40,415 nucleotides of DNA from NCBI GenBank assembly GCA_029262535.1, contig JAJCZF010000058.1, positions 1 to 40,415 on the forward strand. Reading direction: 5' to 3'. Positions within the stretch are counted from its first letter, which is position 1, and the number at the start of each line of letters is the position of its first letter. Below are positions 33,440-40,415 of the stretch, piece by piece. The stretch is from Deltaproteobacteria bacterium. Its GTDB lineage: Bacteria > Desulfobacterota > GWC2-55-46 > JAJCZF01. Both the position numbers and the translations under genes were made by a program. The notes under the pieces are model-generated. The model did no database searches and had not been told where the DNA came from. It was given only the letters and a program-made list of their open reading frames with translations.

Positions 33440-34909
33440 ATGACAGATAACCGCAAAAAAATTCAGCGTTTAAAATGCCTTGTAGTAACGTCGGACCCGG
33501 GCGACCGGATATCCGTAAGAGAGGCCCTTGCCTCGAACGGTTTTGACATTAGAGTAGCTACAGACGAAAGTGAGTCCATCAACACCGCCAACCAATGGGA
33601 GCCCGACGCCGTCCTCTCGGTACGCCGCAGCCCCGAGGCCGATATGGAGTGGGTCAGGCCGACACTATCCAGGCTACGCTCCTCTCTTGGCACCCCGGTA
33701 ATACTTATCCTTGGCTCTCCGGACGGAGCAATCCTCAAGGACGCCGTATACGACGATTTTGTAACGAGCCCGCTCGACCCTACGGAGCTATCGCTTCGTA
33801 TCATAAACAGGATCTCTTTGAGTACCGATATCAGAGACCTTCGTGAAAGCAAGGTCCTTCTTGAATCCCTGCAGGCCATAACCAAGGCCGTATTTTCCAC
33901 TCTTGAACTGACCGACCTTCTTAACGTAATAGTAAAGAAGGTCGCCGAAGCCGTAGGCGCAAAGGACTGCTCCATCGTTCAACTCAAGGACGGAGACGAC
34001 AACGAGGGCCTTATCATGGACTCTTTTCAAGAGCTGCCTACATCCAACCTCAGGATAGAACTGGATAACTACCCGGAACTCAGGCAGGTCCTTCAAACAC
34101 GCACCCTGCTTGCTATAGAGAATATCGCAAATCACCCGCTCATGGAGGGTGTTAAGGACTCTGTAAAAGACCTTGTCAATATGAGCGCGCTCGTCATACC
34201 GATAGTCTTTGACGACCCGCTCGTCGGCACGATCTTCCTGCGCGCCAAACGTTTCGGACACGGATTTACAAAAAAGGAACTAAGGCTCTGCAGCCTGGTT
34301 GCCGACGCCTCTTACTACGCGATCAAGAATGCCCAGATCCATGAAAATGTAACGGACGAAAGAGAGCGGCTCAAGAAGATAGCCATGACCGACCAGCTCA
34401 CCGGTCTTTATAACCACAACCATTTCTATCAGAGGCTTGAGGAAGAGTTTTCAAGATCGTCGCGTTACAATACGCCGCTCTCGATGATAATGATGGATAT
34501 AGACGACTTCAAACTCGTTAACGATACCTACGGTCATCCGGTCGGAGACCTGGTCTTAAAGCAGATTGCCCGCATACTAAAGCTCTATATCAGGAAGGCC
34601 GATATCGCCGCGCGCTACGGCGGTGAAGAGTTCGCAATAATACTCACCTATACCTCTGCCGAAGGAGCCATAGAAGAGGCAGAGAGAATAAGGGAGATGG
34701 TCGAGAACTACAGCTTTGAAGAGCTCGGCGACAAGAACCTGACGCTCAGCCTCGGCGTCGCCACCTACGAAAGCGGCTCTTTTAAAGACTCTGCAGAGCT
34801 TGTCAATCTGGCCGATAAGGCCCTCTATAAGGCAAAACGCTCTGGCAAGAATTGCGTAATGACGCTAGAGGTCGGCACCCCGGACTCCGACACTGCCCAA
34901 TCCAGGTAG
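33440..34909 (+). CDS. Pseudo-receiver-GAF-GGDEF diguanylate cyclase
   Basis: 489 residues, no membrane segment, so cytoplasmic. Residues ~12-125 have the receiver outline, but the phospho-acceptor Asp position reads Val (PDAVLSVRRSP, V61) and the conserved Lys before Pro is Ser (TSPLDPTEL, S110). It should therefore not be phosphorylated. Residues ~140-300 form a GAF domain (ELTDLLNVIVKKVAEAVGA). The GGDEF domain has MDIDDFKLVNDTYGHPVGD and RYGGEEF (GGEEF 394-398). The inhibitory I-site RxxD is intact as RKAD (385-388), unlike the other GGDEF protein here. The signal most likely enters through GAF. No Shine-Dalgarno is seen before ATG 33440. A repeat begins 18 nt after its TAG. Confidence 0.9.
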   Translation: MTDNRKKIQRLKCLVVTSDPGDRISVREALASNGFDIRVATDESESINTANQWEPDAVLSVRRSPEADMEWVRPTLSRLRSSLGTPVILILGSPDGAILKDAVYDDFVTSPLDPTELSLRIINRISLSTDIRDLRESKVLLESLQAITKAVFSTLELTDLLNVIVKKVAEAVGAKDCSIVQLKDGDDNEGLIMDSFQELPTSNLRIELDNYPELRQVLQTRTLLAIENIANHPLMEGVKDSVKDLVNMSALVIPIVFDDPLVGTIFLRAKRFGHGFTKKELRLCSLVADASYYAIKNAQIHENVTDERERLKKIAMTDQLTGLYNHNHFYQRLEEEFSRSSRYNTPLSMIMMDIDDFKLVNDTYGHPVGDLVLKQIARILKLYIRKADIAARYGGEEFAIILTYTSAEGAIEEAERIREMVENYSFEELGDKNLTLSLGVATYESGSFKDSAELVNLADKALYKAKRSGKNCVMTLEVGTPDSDTAQSR

Positions 34910-34927
34910 ATACCCTTATAAACGCAA

Positions 34928-35092
34928 CCACACGGGTGTGGTCTTATTTCGCGGTGCTAATCCCTGCCGCCCGCATATCTTTTACCCGCGCCGATTATTA
35001 ATAGTAAGCTCTCTCTACCTGCCTGTCTTTAGTTCTAAAGCCGACTGTATAAATGGTCTAAAAATTAGAGATTTTTTTCTCAATCAAGGCGG
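34928..35092 (+). repeat. Long direct repeat, copy 1 (165 bp, module 1)
   Basis: Begins with palindrome CCACAC-GG-GTGTGG and TCTTATTTCGCGG, and ends with AAAAATTAGAGATTTTTTTC and CAATCAAGGCG. It is nearly identical to the adjacent copy at 35093-35257, with a few substitutions including CGG/AGG in the palindrome centre and GCTAA/GTAAG. Confidence 0.9.
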
Positions 35093-35257
35093 CCACACAG
35101 GTGTGGTCTTATTTCGCGGTGTAAGTCCCTGCCGCCCGCATATCTTTTTATCCGCGCCGATTATTAATAGTAAGCTCTCTCTACCTGTCTGTCTTTAGTT
35201 CTAAAGCCGACTGTATAAATGGTCTAAAAATTAGAGATTTTTTTCTCAATCAAGGCG
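35093..35257 (+). repeat. Long direct repeat, copy 2 (165 bp, module 1)
   Basis: Starts CCACAC-AG-GTGTGG and TCTTATTTCGCGG. It is head-to-tail with copy 1 with no spacer. Its right end is the left arm of the module 2 palindrome at 35226-35348. Confidence 0.9.
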
Positions 35258-35348
35258 GGATGTGAAATAAAAAACGAGTCGTACGCATGTACGTCGAGTT
35301 CTTTTATTTTGCATCCCAACGCAGAGTGAGGGAAAAAGATCAATTTTT
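35226..35348. repeat. Module 2 palindrome, 123 bp
   Basis: Outer arms AAAAATTAGAGATTTTTTTC and GAGGGAAAAAGATCAATTTTT; inner arms GGGATGTGAAATAAAA and TTTTATTTTGCATCCC (14 of 16 paired); core CGTAC-GCAT-GTACG (35280-35293). Read on the minus strand, its first two A residues complete the TAA stop of thiC. Confidence 0.85.
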
Positions 35349-36657
35349 AGTGTCCTCCGCCGCCGCCTTCGCTCGTTATTTTAATGGCGCAGAGACTTCC
35401 GCACATAGTGCATACGTCGCCGTCCTCCGGCGCGCTCGACTCACGAATCGCCCTGGCGCGTTCCGGGTCTATCGAGAGCCTGATTTGTTCGTCCCAGTCG
35501 AGCGCCTTACGCGCCCGGCTCATGGCCCTGTCGCGTTCCATGCCGGCCCCGGCGCCAGTGCCCTTTACGATATCGCCGGCGTGGGCGGCTATACGCGCCG
35601 CCATCACACCCTCTCGAACGTCCTCGACACTAGGTAGCCTTAGATGCTCGCTCGGCGTCACATAACAGAGAAAGTCCGCGCCCTTACCGGCGGCGATAGC
35701 CCCGCCTATGGCCGATGTAATGTGATCGTAACCCGGCGCGATATCTGTGACTAGAGGCCCGAGCACATAAAAAGGCGCGCCATGGCAAAGCCTCTTTTGC
35801 AAGAGTATATTGGCTTCAATCTGGTCTAACGGCACATGGCCCGGCCCCTCTATCATAACCGAGACACCGGCGTCGGTGGCGCGCTTTGCTAACTCTCCGA
35901 GCGTAATCAGCTCCTGGACCTGACCCCTGTCGGTCGCGTCTGCTATCGCACCGGGGCGAAGGCCGTCTCCGAGAGAGAGGACCATATCGTATCTTTTGGC
36001 AATCTCGATAAGACGGTCGTATTGCTCAAAGAGAGGGTTCTCCGCTTTATTATAGGTCATCCACTCTGACGTTAGCGCCCCGCCCCGGCTTACTACTCCC
36101 ATGATGCGCCCCTCGGCCTTTATCCTGTCGAGAGAGCTATGCGTAACGCCGCAGTGAACGGTAATAAAGTCCACGCCCTCGGCGGCCTGCATCTCTATGA
36201 CATCAAACATATCGTCAGGGGTCAGCTCGACAAAGCTCTTTCCTTTTTGACGCGCGTCGTGTGCAGCCTGATATATCGGCACCGTACCGATAGGCACGGA
36301 GGATTCTTCAAGCACCCGCCTCCTTATGGCATTTACATCTCCGCCGGTAGAGAGATCCATGACGGCGTCGGCCCCGGCGCGTTCCGCTACGAGCAGTTTT
36401 TCTATCTCTTCGGAGTGATCTATATGATCTTGCGAAGAGCCTATATTGGCGTTGACCTTGGTTTTAAGACCCGTGCCGACGGCCAGCGGCCTAAGATCCT
36501 TTCGGACTATATTTTTATTGATCGCAATCGTCGCGTTTGCAAGTCCCTTCCTAATAAACTCAGGACTTACGCCCTCTGCGAGCGCGACCTCTTTCATCTC
36601 TTCGGTGATATTGCCTGCCCGCGCCTCTTCGATTCGAGTCATCTTTGCTCTGGTCAT
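35347..36657 (-). CDS. thiC: Phosphomethylpyrimidine synthase (HMP-P synthase)
   Basis: 436 residues, the short form typical of anaerobes and archaea (E. coli ThiC is 631). This radical SAM enzyme converts aminoimidazole ribotide to HMP-phosphate, the thiamine pyrimidine. Conserved blocks: NANIGSSQDHIDHSEEIEKL, MDLSTGGDVNAIRRRVLEESSVPIGTVPIYQA, FITVHCGVTHSS, VMIEGPGHVPLDQIEAN, GAPFYVLGPLVTDIAPGYDHITSAIGGA, FLCYVTPSEHL. The C-terminal cluster motif is CTMCGSLC, one residue shorter between the second and third Cys than the CX2CX4C of the E. coli enzyme. ATG 36657 overlaps the thiE stop as ATGA with GGAGAG upstream. It is the last gene of the operon. Confidence 0.97.
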   Translation of the reverse strand: MTRAKMTRIEEARAGNITEEMKEVALAEGVSPEFIRKGLANATIAINKNIVRKDLRPLAVGTGLKTKVNANIGSSQDHIDHSEEIEKLLVAERAGADAVMDLSTGGDVNAIRRRVLEESSVPIGTVPIYQAAHDARQKGKSFVELTPDDMFDVIEMQAAEGVDFITVHCGVTHSSLDRIKAEGRIMGVVSRGGALTSEWMTYNKAENPLFEQYDRLIEIAKRYDMVLSLGDGLRPGAIADATDRGQVQELITLGELAKRATDAGVSVMIEGPGHVPLDQIEANILLQKRLCHGAPFYVLGPLVTDIAPGYDHITSAIGGAIAAGKGADFLCYVTPSEHLRLPSVEDVREGVMAARIAAHAGDIVKGTGAGAGMERDRAMSRARKALDWDEQIRLSIDPERARAIRESSAPEDGDVCTMCGSLCAIKITSEGGGGGH

Positions 36658-37316
36658 TTTAGGCTCTCCTTCTTTCCTTTTATAAGGGCCGCAACCTCTC
36701 GGGTCCGCGCCCTCGGGTCGCTATCCGCTATTATATACGATATGAGCGCTACTCCGTGCGCTCCCTTTTCCATTACCTCTTCGACCTGTGCCGCCTTGAT
36801 TCCACCGAGTCCAAATATCGGTATCGAGACCGCTCCTGCGACCTCTTCAAGGGCCGCCAAACCTACCGGCTCGCCATAGCCGGCCTTACTGGCCGTATAG
36901 TAGAGCGGACCGAATGTCACAAAGTCCGCGCCGCCTGTCTCTGCCTCTCTTACTTCTTTTAGCGAATGGGTAGAGATGCCTATTAAAAAACCGGGCCCAA
37001 CCTCTCTCCTTACCGCCTTTATACCGAGACCGGAGGCGGGCAGGTGTATACCGTCTGCCTCGCTCAAGAGCGCGACATCGAGCCTGTCGTTAATAATAAG
37101 TTTTGCGTCGTATCTCTTAGTAAGAACCCTGAGTTCTCTGGCAAGAGACAATATCTGACCGCCGCCGAGCTCTTTCTCTCTAAGCTGTACGGCGCGCGCG
37201 CCGCCTTCAAGGGCCTCTTCAACTGCTGATACTATACCGCCTTTAAGTACCGCGCTTCTATCTGTTATAAGATAGAGGTCGAAATCAACCTTTGCTGCCG
37301 CTCCGTTATCAGGCAC
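36654..37316 (-). CDS. thiE: Thiamine phosphate synthase
   Basis: 220 residues, single domain. It couples HMP-PP with thiazole phosphate to give thiamine phosphate. Seen: LYLITDRS, VQLREKELGG, LIINDRLDVALLSEADGIHLPASGLG, ISTHSLKEVREAETGGADFVTFGPLYYTASKAGYGEPVGL and IFGLGGIKAAQVEEVMEKGAHGVALISYI, which cover the pyrophosphate and substrate sites of ThiE. Start GTG 37316 overlaps the last 8 nt of lgt and the stop overlaps the thiC ATG, so translation is coupled through lgt-thiE-thiC. The C-terminus is Lys-rich. Confidence 0.95.
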   Translation of the reverse strand: MPDNGAAAKVDFDLYLITDRSAVLKGGIVSAVEEALEGGARAVQLREKELGGGQILSLARELRVLTKRYDAKLIINDRLDVALLSEADGIHLPASGLGIKAVRREVGPGFLIGISTHSLKEVREAETGGADFVTFGPLYYTASKAGYGEPVGLAALEEVAGAVSIPIFGLGGIKAAQVEEVMEKGAHGVALISYIIADSDPRARTREVAALIKGKKESLK

Positions 37317-38082
37317 CCTTTGGCCTATTGAGCTTCTTTATAAATATACAAGCAAGCGCGATTAATATCAGCCCGATACTCACGACCTGCGCCGTCCTCA
37401 AGGGGCCCATCATAAGGCTGTCGGCCCTGAATATCTCTACAACAAACCTTCCCGACGAATAGAGGATAATATATAAGGCGAATAGATAACCGTCCTTATA
37501 GTCGCGCTTTCTCATGACAAACCATAAGAAGCAAAAGAAGGTCATATTAAAGGCTATCTCATAGAGCATCGTCGGGTGCGTCGCCATACCCGGAAACTCC
37601 TGCGAGGCCGGGCCGTATGGAAATACTATGCCCCAGGGCATATCGGTCGGCGCTCCATGCGCGTCGCCGTTCATAAAGTTCCCGAACCTGCCAAACGACT
37701 GGCCGAGCAACATGGTCGGGGCCATGATATCGGCCATCGTCCAAAAGCCCACCGACCTTCGCCTCAGATAGAGCCCGCCACCGAGCGCGCCGCCTATGAT
37801 ACCGCCGTGTATAGCGAGCCCGCCGTGCCATATCGCCGGAATCTCCAACGGATTCGCCATATAAAAAGAGGCGTTAAAGACGACATAATATAACCTCGCA
37901 ATGATCACGCCGCCGACCACGCCCCATATGACGAAGTTCGTCACTTGATCCTCTGTAAGCGGGATTCCCTTCCTCTTAACCTCTCTCTTTACGATATAGA
38001 AGGCCATGAGTATGGCAACGACATACATCAGGCCGTAAAAACGTATAGAGATCGGCCCTAGCTCAAATAGTATCGGATGCAC
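37309..38082 (-). CDS. lgt: Prolipoprotein diacylglyceryl transferase
   Basis: 257 residues, seven membrane segments. It transfers diacylglycerol from phosphatidylglycerol to the lipobox Cys of prolipoproteins in the inner membrane. Visible: FYGLMYVVA near the N-terminus, IARLYYVVFN, IWHGGLAIHGGIIGG with the essential His, and the Lgt signature as GRFGNFMNGDAHG. The last has Asp where E. coli Lgt has Glu (GRxGNFxNGE), a variant seen in other bacteria. It sits inside the thiamine operon, 7 nt after thiG and overlapping thiE by 8 nt. No metabolic link to thiamine is known; the position probably reflects operon mixing. Confidence 0.96.
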   Translation of the reverse strand: MHPILFELGPISIRFYGLMYVVAILMAFYIVKREVKRKGIPLTEDQVTNFVIWGVVGGVIIARLYYVVFNASFYMANPLEIPAIWHGGLAIHGGIIGGALGGGLYLRRRSVGFWTMADIMAPTMLLGQSFGRFGNFMNGDAHGAPTDMPWGIVFPYGPASQEFPGMATHPTMLYEIAFNMTFFCFLWFVMRKRDYKDGYLFALYIILYSSGRFVVEIFRADSLMMGPLRTAQVVSIGLILIALACIFIKKLNRPKGA

Positions 38083-38089
38083 GTTGCCC

Positions 38090-38860
38090 CTAGTCTATCA
38101 GGCCCGTAAGCGGGCTTGATGCCGTGGCATATAGTTTCTTTGCAATACGCCCTGAGTGATATGCCAGACGTCCGGCCTCGACCGCAAGATTCATGGCGCG
38201 AGCCATCTTTACCGGGTCTTTTGCCCCGGCTATGCCGGTATTCATCAAAACACCGTCACAGCCAAGCTCCATGGCCACAGCCGCGTCGGAGGCCGTGCCT
38301 ACGCCAGCGTCAACAATGACCGGCACATTTGCATTCTCTAAAATTATCTTGATATTATAGGGGTTGCGAATACCCAGCCCCGAGCCTATGGGCGCTGCGA
38401 GCGGCATGACCGCGGCGCAACCGAGATCCTCAAGCTTACGGGCCATGATCGGATCGTCACTCGTATAAGGCATTACGGTAAAACCCTCTTTAACAAGAAA
38501 CCTGGCCGCTTCGAGAGTGGCTTCGTTATCCGGGAAGAGCGTCTTTTCGTCTCCGAGCACCTCTAACTTTACGAGATCGGTCTCAAGGGCCTCTCTGGCG
38601 AGCATACAGGTGCGAATGGCGTCGTCCGCCGTGAAACATGCCGCCGTATTTGGCAAGAGCGTATACTTATCAAGATCGATATGATCGAGAAGCGATTCCT
38701 TTGTCTTATCGAGCTCCACCCTCCTGACCGCGACCGTTACGACCTCAGCGCCGGAGGCTTCGAGCGCGGCGACCATCTCTTCGTTAGAGGCGTATTTGCC
38801 GGTGCCCACCATGAGTCTCGAAGTAAATTCCCACTTGCCTACCTTGAATGTGTCTGACAT
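38090..38860 (-). CDS. thiG: Thiazole synthase
   Basis: 256 residues, TIM barrel. It forms the thiazole phosphate ring from deoxyxylulose-5-phosphate, dehydroglycine and ThiS-thiocarboxylate. The Schiff-base lysine is K98 in LVKLEVLGD. Other blocks: [94 protein letters not shown] at the end. AAAGGAGAAG before ATG 38860 is a strong ribosome site. 259 nt separate it from thiS, unusual since the two act together; that gap holds two palindromic repeat units and an AT-rich stretch that could contain its own promoter. Confidence 0.97.
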   Translation of the reverse strand: MSDTFKVGKWEFTSRLMVGTGKYASNEEMVAALEASGAEVVTVAVRRVELDKTKESLLDHIDLDKYTLLPNTAACFTADDAIRTCMLAREALETDLVKLEVLGDEKTLFPDNEATLEAARFLVKEGFTVMPYTSDDPIMARKLEDLGCAAVMPLAAPIGSGLGIRNPYNIKIILENANVPVIVDAGVGTASDAAVAMELGCDGVLMNTGIAGAKDPVKMARAMNLAVEAGRLAYHSGRIAKKLYATASSPLTGLID

Positions 38861-39119
38861 TTATTCTTCTCCTTTGTTAGGATTTTTTATTAATAAATAA
38901 AAATCTATCTAATCAAGTATTTAAGAAAACTTGCAAACTACTAAGGCCTTCTTCTTTTGCGCCCTACCTACTTCCGGCCACCAGAAACCCGCCCCGCGAA
39001 AGTGGCACACCTGTGTGCCTGTACGCCGCTTAAAAACATGTAAAAAACCTCGATGCGTTACTCTCAAACATCAGGCCGCCAAGAGACCCGCCGCGCGAAA
39101 TAAGACAGGCGAACGCCTG
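38861..39119. other. thiS-thiG spacer with two inverted-orientation module 1 repeats
   Basis: Read on the minus strand: CAGGCG-TT-CGCCTG (39106-39119) with TCTTATTTCGCG begins directly after the thiS TAG. GGCACAC-AG-GTGTGCC (39004-39019) with TTTCGCG at about 38995-39001 follows, a period of ~99 nt. After each TTTCGCG comes a similar GGCGGGT(C/T)TCT stretch. The last ~70 nt before thiG are very AT-rich. I see no TPP riboswitch. Confidence 0.7.
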
Positions 39120-39326
39120 CTAGCCGCCGCCTGTCATTCTTATTATCTCTATTACGTCGCCTTGGGCGACCGGGGTCTCTGCGAGACGGCCCTTGGGGAT
39201 GATGACCCGGTTTTGCTCCACGGCAACGCCTTTCAACTCTATCTCAAGCGAGTCGAGCAGGGCCATAAGAGTTAGACCTTCGTCTAACTCGCGTTCTTCG
39301 CCATTTATCCTTACCTCTATAGACAT
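39120..39326 (-). CDS. thiS: Sulfur carrier protein ThiS
   Basis: 68 residues from ATG 39326; a TTG at 39371 would overlap the upstream gene. Ubiquitin-like sulfur donor for thiazole formation. It begins SIEVRINGEERELDEGLTLMALLDSL and has the typical VAVEQNRVIIPKGRLAETPVAQGDVIEIIR. The C-terminus is TGGG, one glycine more than the usual Gly-Gly that is adenylated by ThiF and thiocarboxylated. It starts 13 nt after the radical SAM gene. Its TAG is followed without a gap by a palindrome (39106-39119) of the intergenic repeat family. Confidence 0.95.
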   Translation of the reverse strand: MSIEVRINGEERELDEGLTLMALLDSLEIELKGVAVEQNRVIIPKGRLAETPVAQGDVIEIIRMTGGG

Positions 39327-39339
39327 AGTAAAACCCCGG

Positions 39340-40415
39340 TTAGAAGTAGAGGTCTCTCGACCCGCCTTCAAGCTCTTTTAGCTTTTTTAAAAGACTCTCT
39401 CTTATAGAGTCGTCAGTTATTTTCAGAAGGGCAGAGTCCAAAGCCTCTCGGAACTTCGCGCCGGTGCCGTTTTCATTTTGGTCGAGCAGGTATTCGCTGA
39501 ATGTCAGTATGGCATTGGCCTCGCAATACTTCTCCATCGCGCCTTCGGTCGTGCGGTGAGTAAAGTCGGCCCCTACTCTGCCGACCCGGTAACATGCTGT
39601 ACAGAGGCTCGGCAAACCGCCTGCTTCTATTATAGCCTGCATCACCTCTTCAAGCGTGCGGAGGTCGGCTGTAGAGAACTGCTCAAGCGCGACATCTGTC
39701 TTATTTTTTGAATAACCGCCCGGACTAGTGCTTGAGGCGGCGCTCACCTGCGATGCCCCGCAAGATAGAAGCTCTGTCCGTAAAGAGGGCGACTCGCGTG
39801 TCGTCGCCACCAGACCGGCTGATGGAACGGCAAGGCGGTAGATGCTAACGATAAGCTTTAGGTCGTCGTCGGTCACATCAAAAGAAATACCCTCCATGCT
39901 AGAGCCTTCGGCAGGCCTGAGCCTTGGAATGGATATGGTATGGGCGTGAGTATTAAACTTTTCAAAGAGGTGATTTGAGTGAGCTACGGTCGCAAGCACA
40001 TCAAAACGCCAGTCGTAGAGACCGAGTAGGGTGCCTATACCGATATCTTCAAAACCCGCCTCAAGCGCCCTGTCCATCACATCGATACGATTTATATAAT
40101 CGCTCTTTGGCCCGCGCGGATGAACCCTCTCATAGGTCTCTCTATGGTATGTCTCCTGAAAAGACTGATAGACCCCTATGCCCGCCCCTTTAAGCGCTCT
40201 GAATTCATCGATCGTCATTGGCGGCGCGTTTACGTGGACGATCCTTATGCCGGTCTCTTTATAGGCCGCCTTTACGCAGTCTATAATATAATCAACCCCA
40301 CGCGTGGGGTCCTCGCCGAGCACGAAGAGCACCCTCTTAAAACCTCGCTCGACCAGAGAAGCGCACTCCTTTACTACCTCGTCTATCGACAACGCGCGGC
40401 GGCTCCCCCCATCCT
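39340..40415 (-). CDS. HydG/ThiH-family radical SAM enzyme, N-terminus outside window
   Basis: About 358 C-terminal residues; the frame is open to the right edge (GGSRRALSIDEVV), so the CX3CX2C cluster site lies beyond it. YQSFQETYHRETYERVHPRGPKSDY, THAHTISIPRLRPAEG and VATTRESPSLR are the tyrosine-lyase core shared by ThiH and HydG. The C-terminal domain has CTAC, 22 residues, then C (CX2CX22C), the auxiliary cluster motif of HydG, the [FeFe]-hydrogenase maturase, which classical ThiH lacks. Context (directly upstream of thiS) argues for 2-iminoacetate (dehydroglycine) synthesis for ThiG. So it is either a HydG-like ThiH or a maturase placed here. No hydE or hydF is seen. Confidence 0.88.
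   Translation of the reverse strand, partial: DGGSRRALSIDEVVKECASLVERGFKRVLFVLGEDPTRGVDYIIDCVKAAYKETGIRIVHVNAPPMTIDEFRALKGAGIGVYQSFQETYHRETYERVHPRGPKSDYINRIDVMDRALEAGFEDIGIGTLLGLYDWRFDVLATVAHSNHLFEKFNTHAHTISIPRLRPAEGSSMEGISFDVTDDDLKLIVSIYRLAVPSAGLVATTRESPSLRTELLSCGASQVSAASSTSPGGYSKNKTDVALEQFSTADLRTLEEVMQAIIEAGGLPSLCTACYRVGRVGADFTHRTTEGAMEKYCEANAILTFSEYLLDQNENGTGAKFREALDSALLKITDDSIRESLLKKLKELEGGSRDLYF

Noticed and set aside
38861..39119. TPP riboswitch before thiG
   Set aside because: No CUGAGA or the other conserved TPP-element boxes; the gap is explained by repeats and AT-rich sequence. A riboswitch could still lie right of the window.

Overview
The window reads as chromosomal DNA of a Gram-negative, probably anaerobic and flagellated bacterium of roughly balanced base composition. 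LPS is implied by kdsA and kdsB. Anaerobic life is suggested by a radical-SAM route to thiamine and a short ThiC. Motility is suggested by a flagellar-rod-like gene behind a near-perfect sigma-28 promoter. The gene content (DsbC-like protein with a haem motif, SYLF protein, HDOD pair, GGDEF proteins) fits the old Deltaproteobacteria (Desulfobacterota and relatives). That placement is an inference; no rRNA gene is present.

Layout. 1-9.3 kb is a surface-glycan region: two polytopic membrane proteins, a secreted DsbC-like protein with a CxxCH motif, a minus-strand operon (methyltransferase-glycosyltransferase fusion, DegT aminotransferase, methyltransferase, membrane protein) and a plus-strand methyltransferase and GDP-fucose synthase. 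9.4-13.2 kb holds a secreted SYLF protein, two tandem HDOD proteins and a membrane diguanylate cyclase. 13.4-18.3 kb is housekeeping: kdsB-pyrG-kdsA, then purE and tsaC. 18.3-19.1 kb has two short genes behind sigma-28-like promoters. 19.7-21.2 kb encodes an unrecognised exported protein. 21.4-22.2 kb has tRNA-Arg and tRNA-Lys beside a decayed integrase start. 22.3-30.3 kb is a bacterial alpha-2-macroglobulin/PBP1C pair, and both genes are broken (a frameshift and an in-frame amber codon). 30.6-34.9 kb has a UPF0178 protein, a YjdM-like protein, a SulP transporter, tRNA-Thr and a pseudo-receiver-GAF-GGDEF protein. 35.3-40.4 kb is a minus-strand thiamine operon (HydG-like radical SAM protein, thiS, thiG, lgt, thiE, thiC).

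The least explained feature is a family of modular intergenic repeats. Short palindromes of ACACAGGTGT type followed by TTTCGCG (module 1) and 120-bp imperfect palindromes ending in AAAAAGATCAATTTTT (module 2) fill four intergenic regions: after kdsA, before the 508-residue ORF's stop, between the second GGDEF gene and thiC, and between thiS and thiG. Where both modules occur, module 1 comes first. At four gene ends the element touches or forms the stop codon. The core stem of module 2 differs between copies but stays self-complementary. A separate 172-bp palindrome sits upstream of kdsB.

fcl and kdsB have sigma-70-like promoters so close to the ATG that their mRNAs would have almost no leader.
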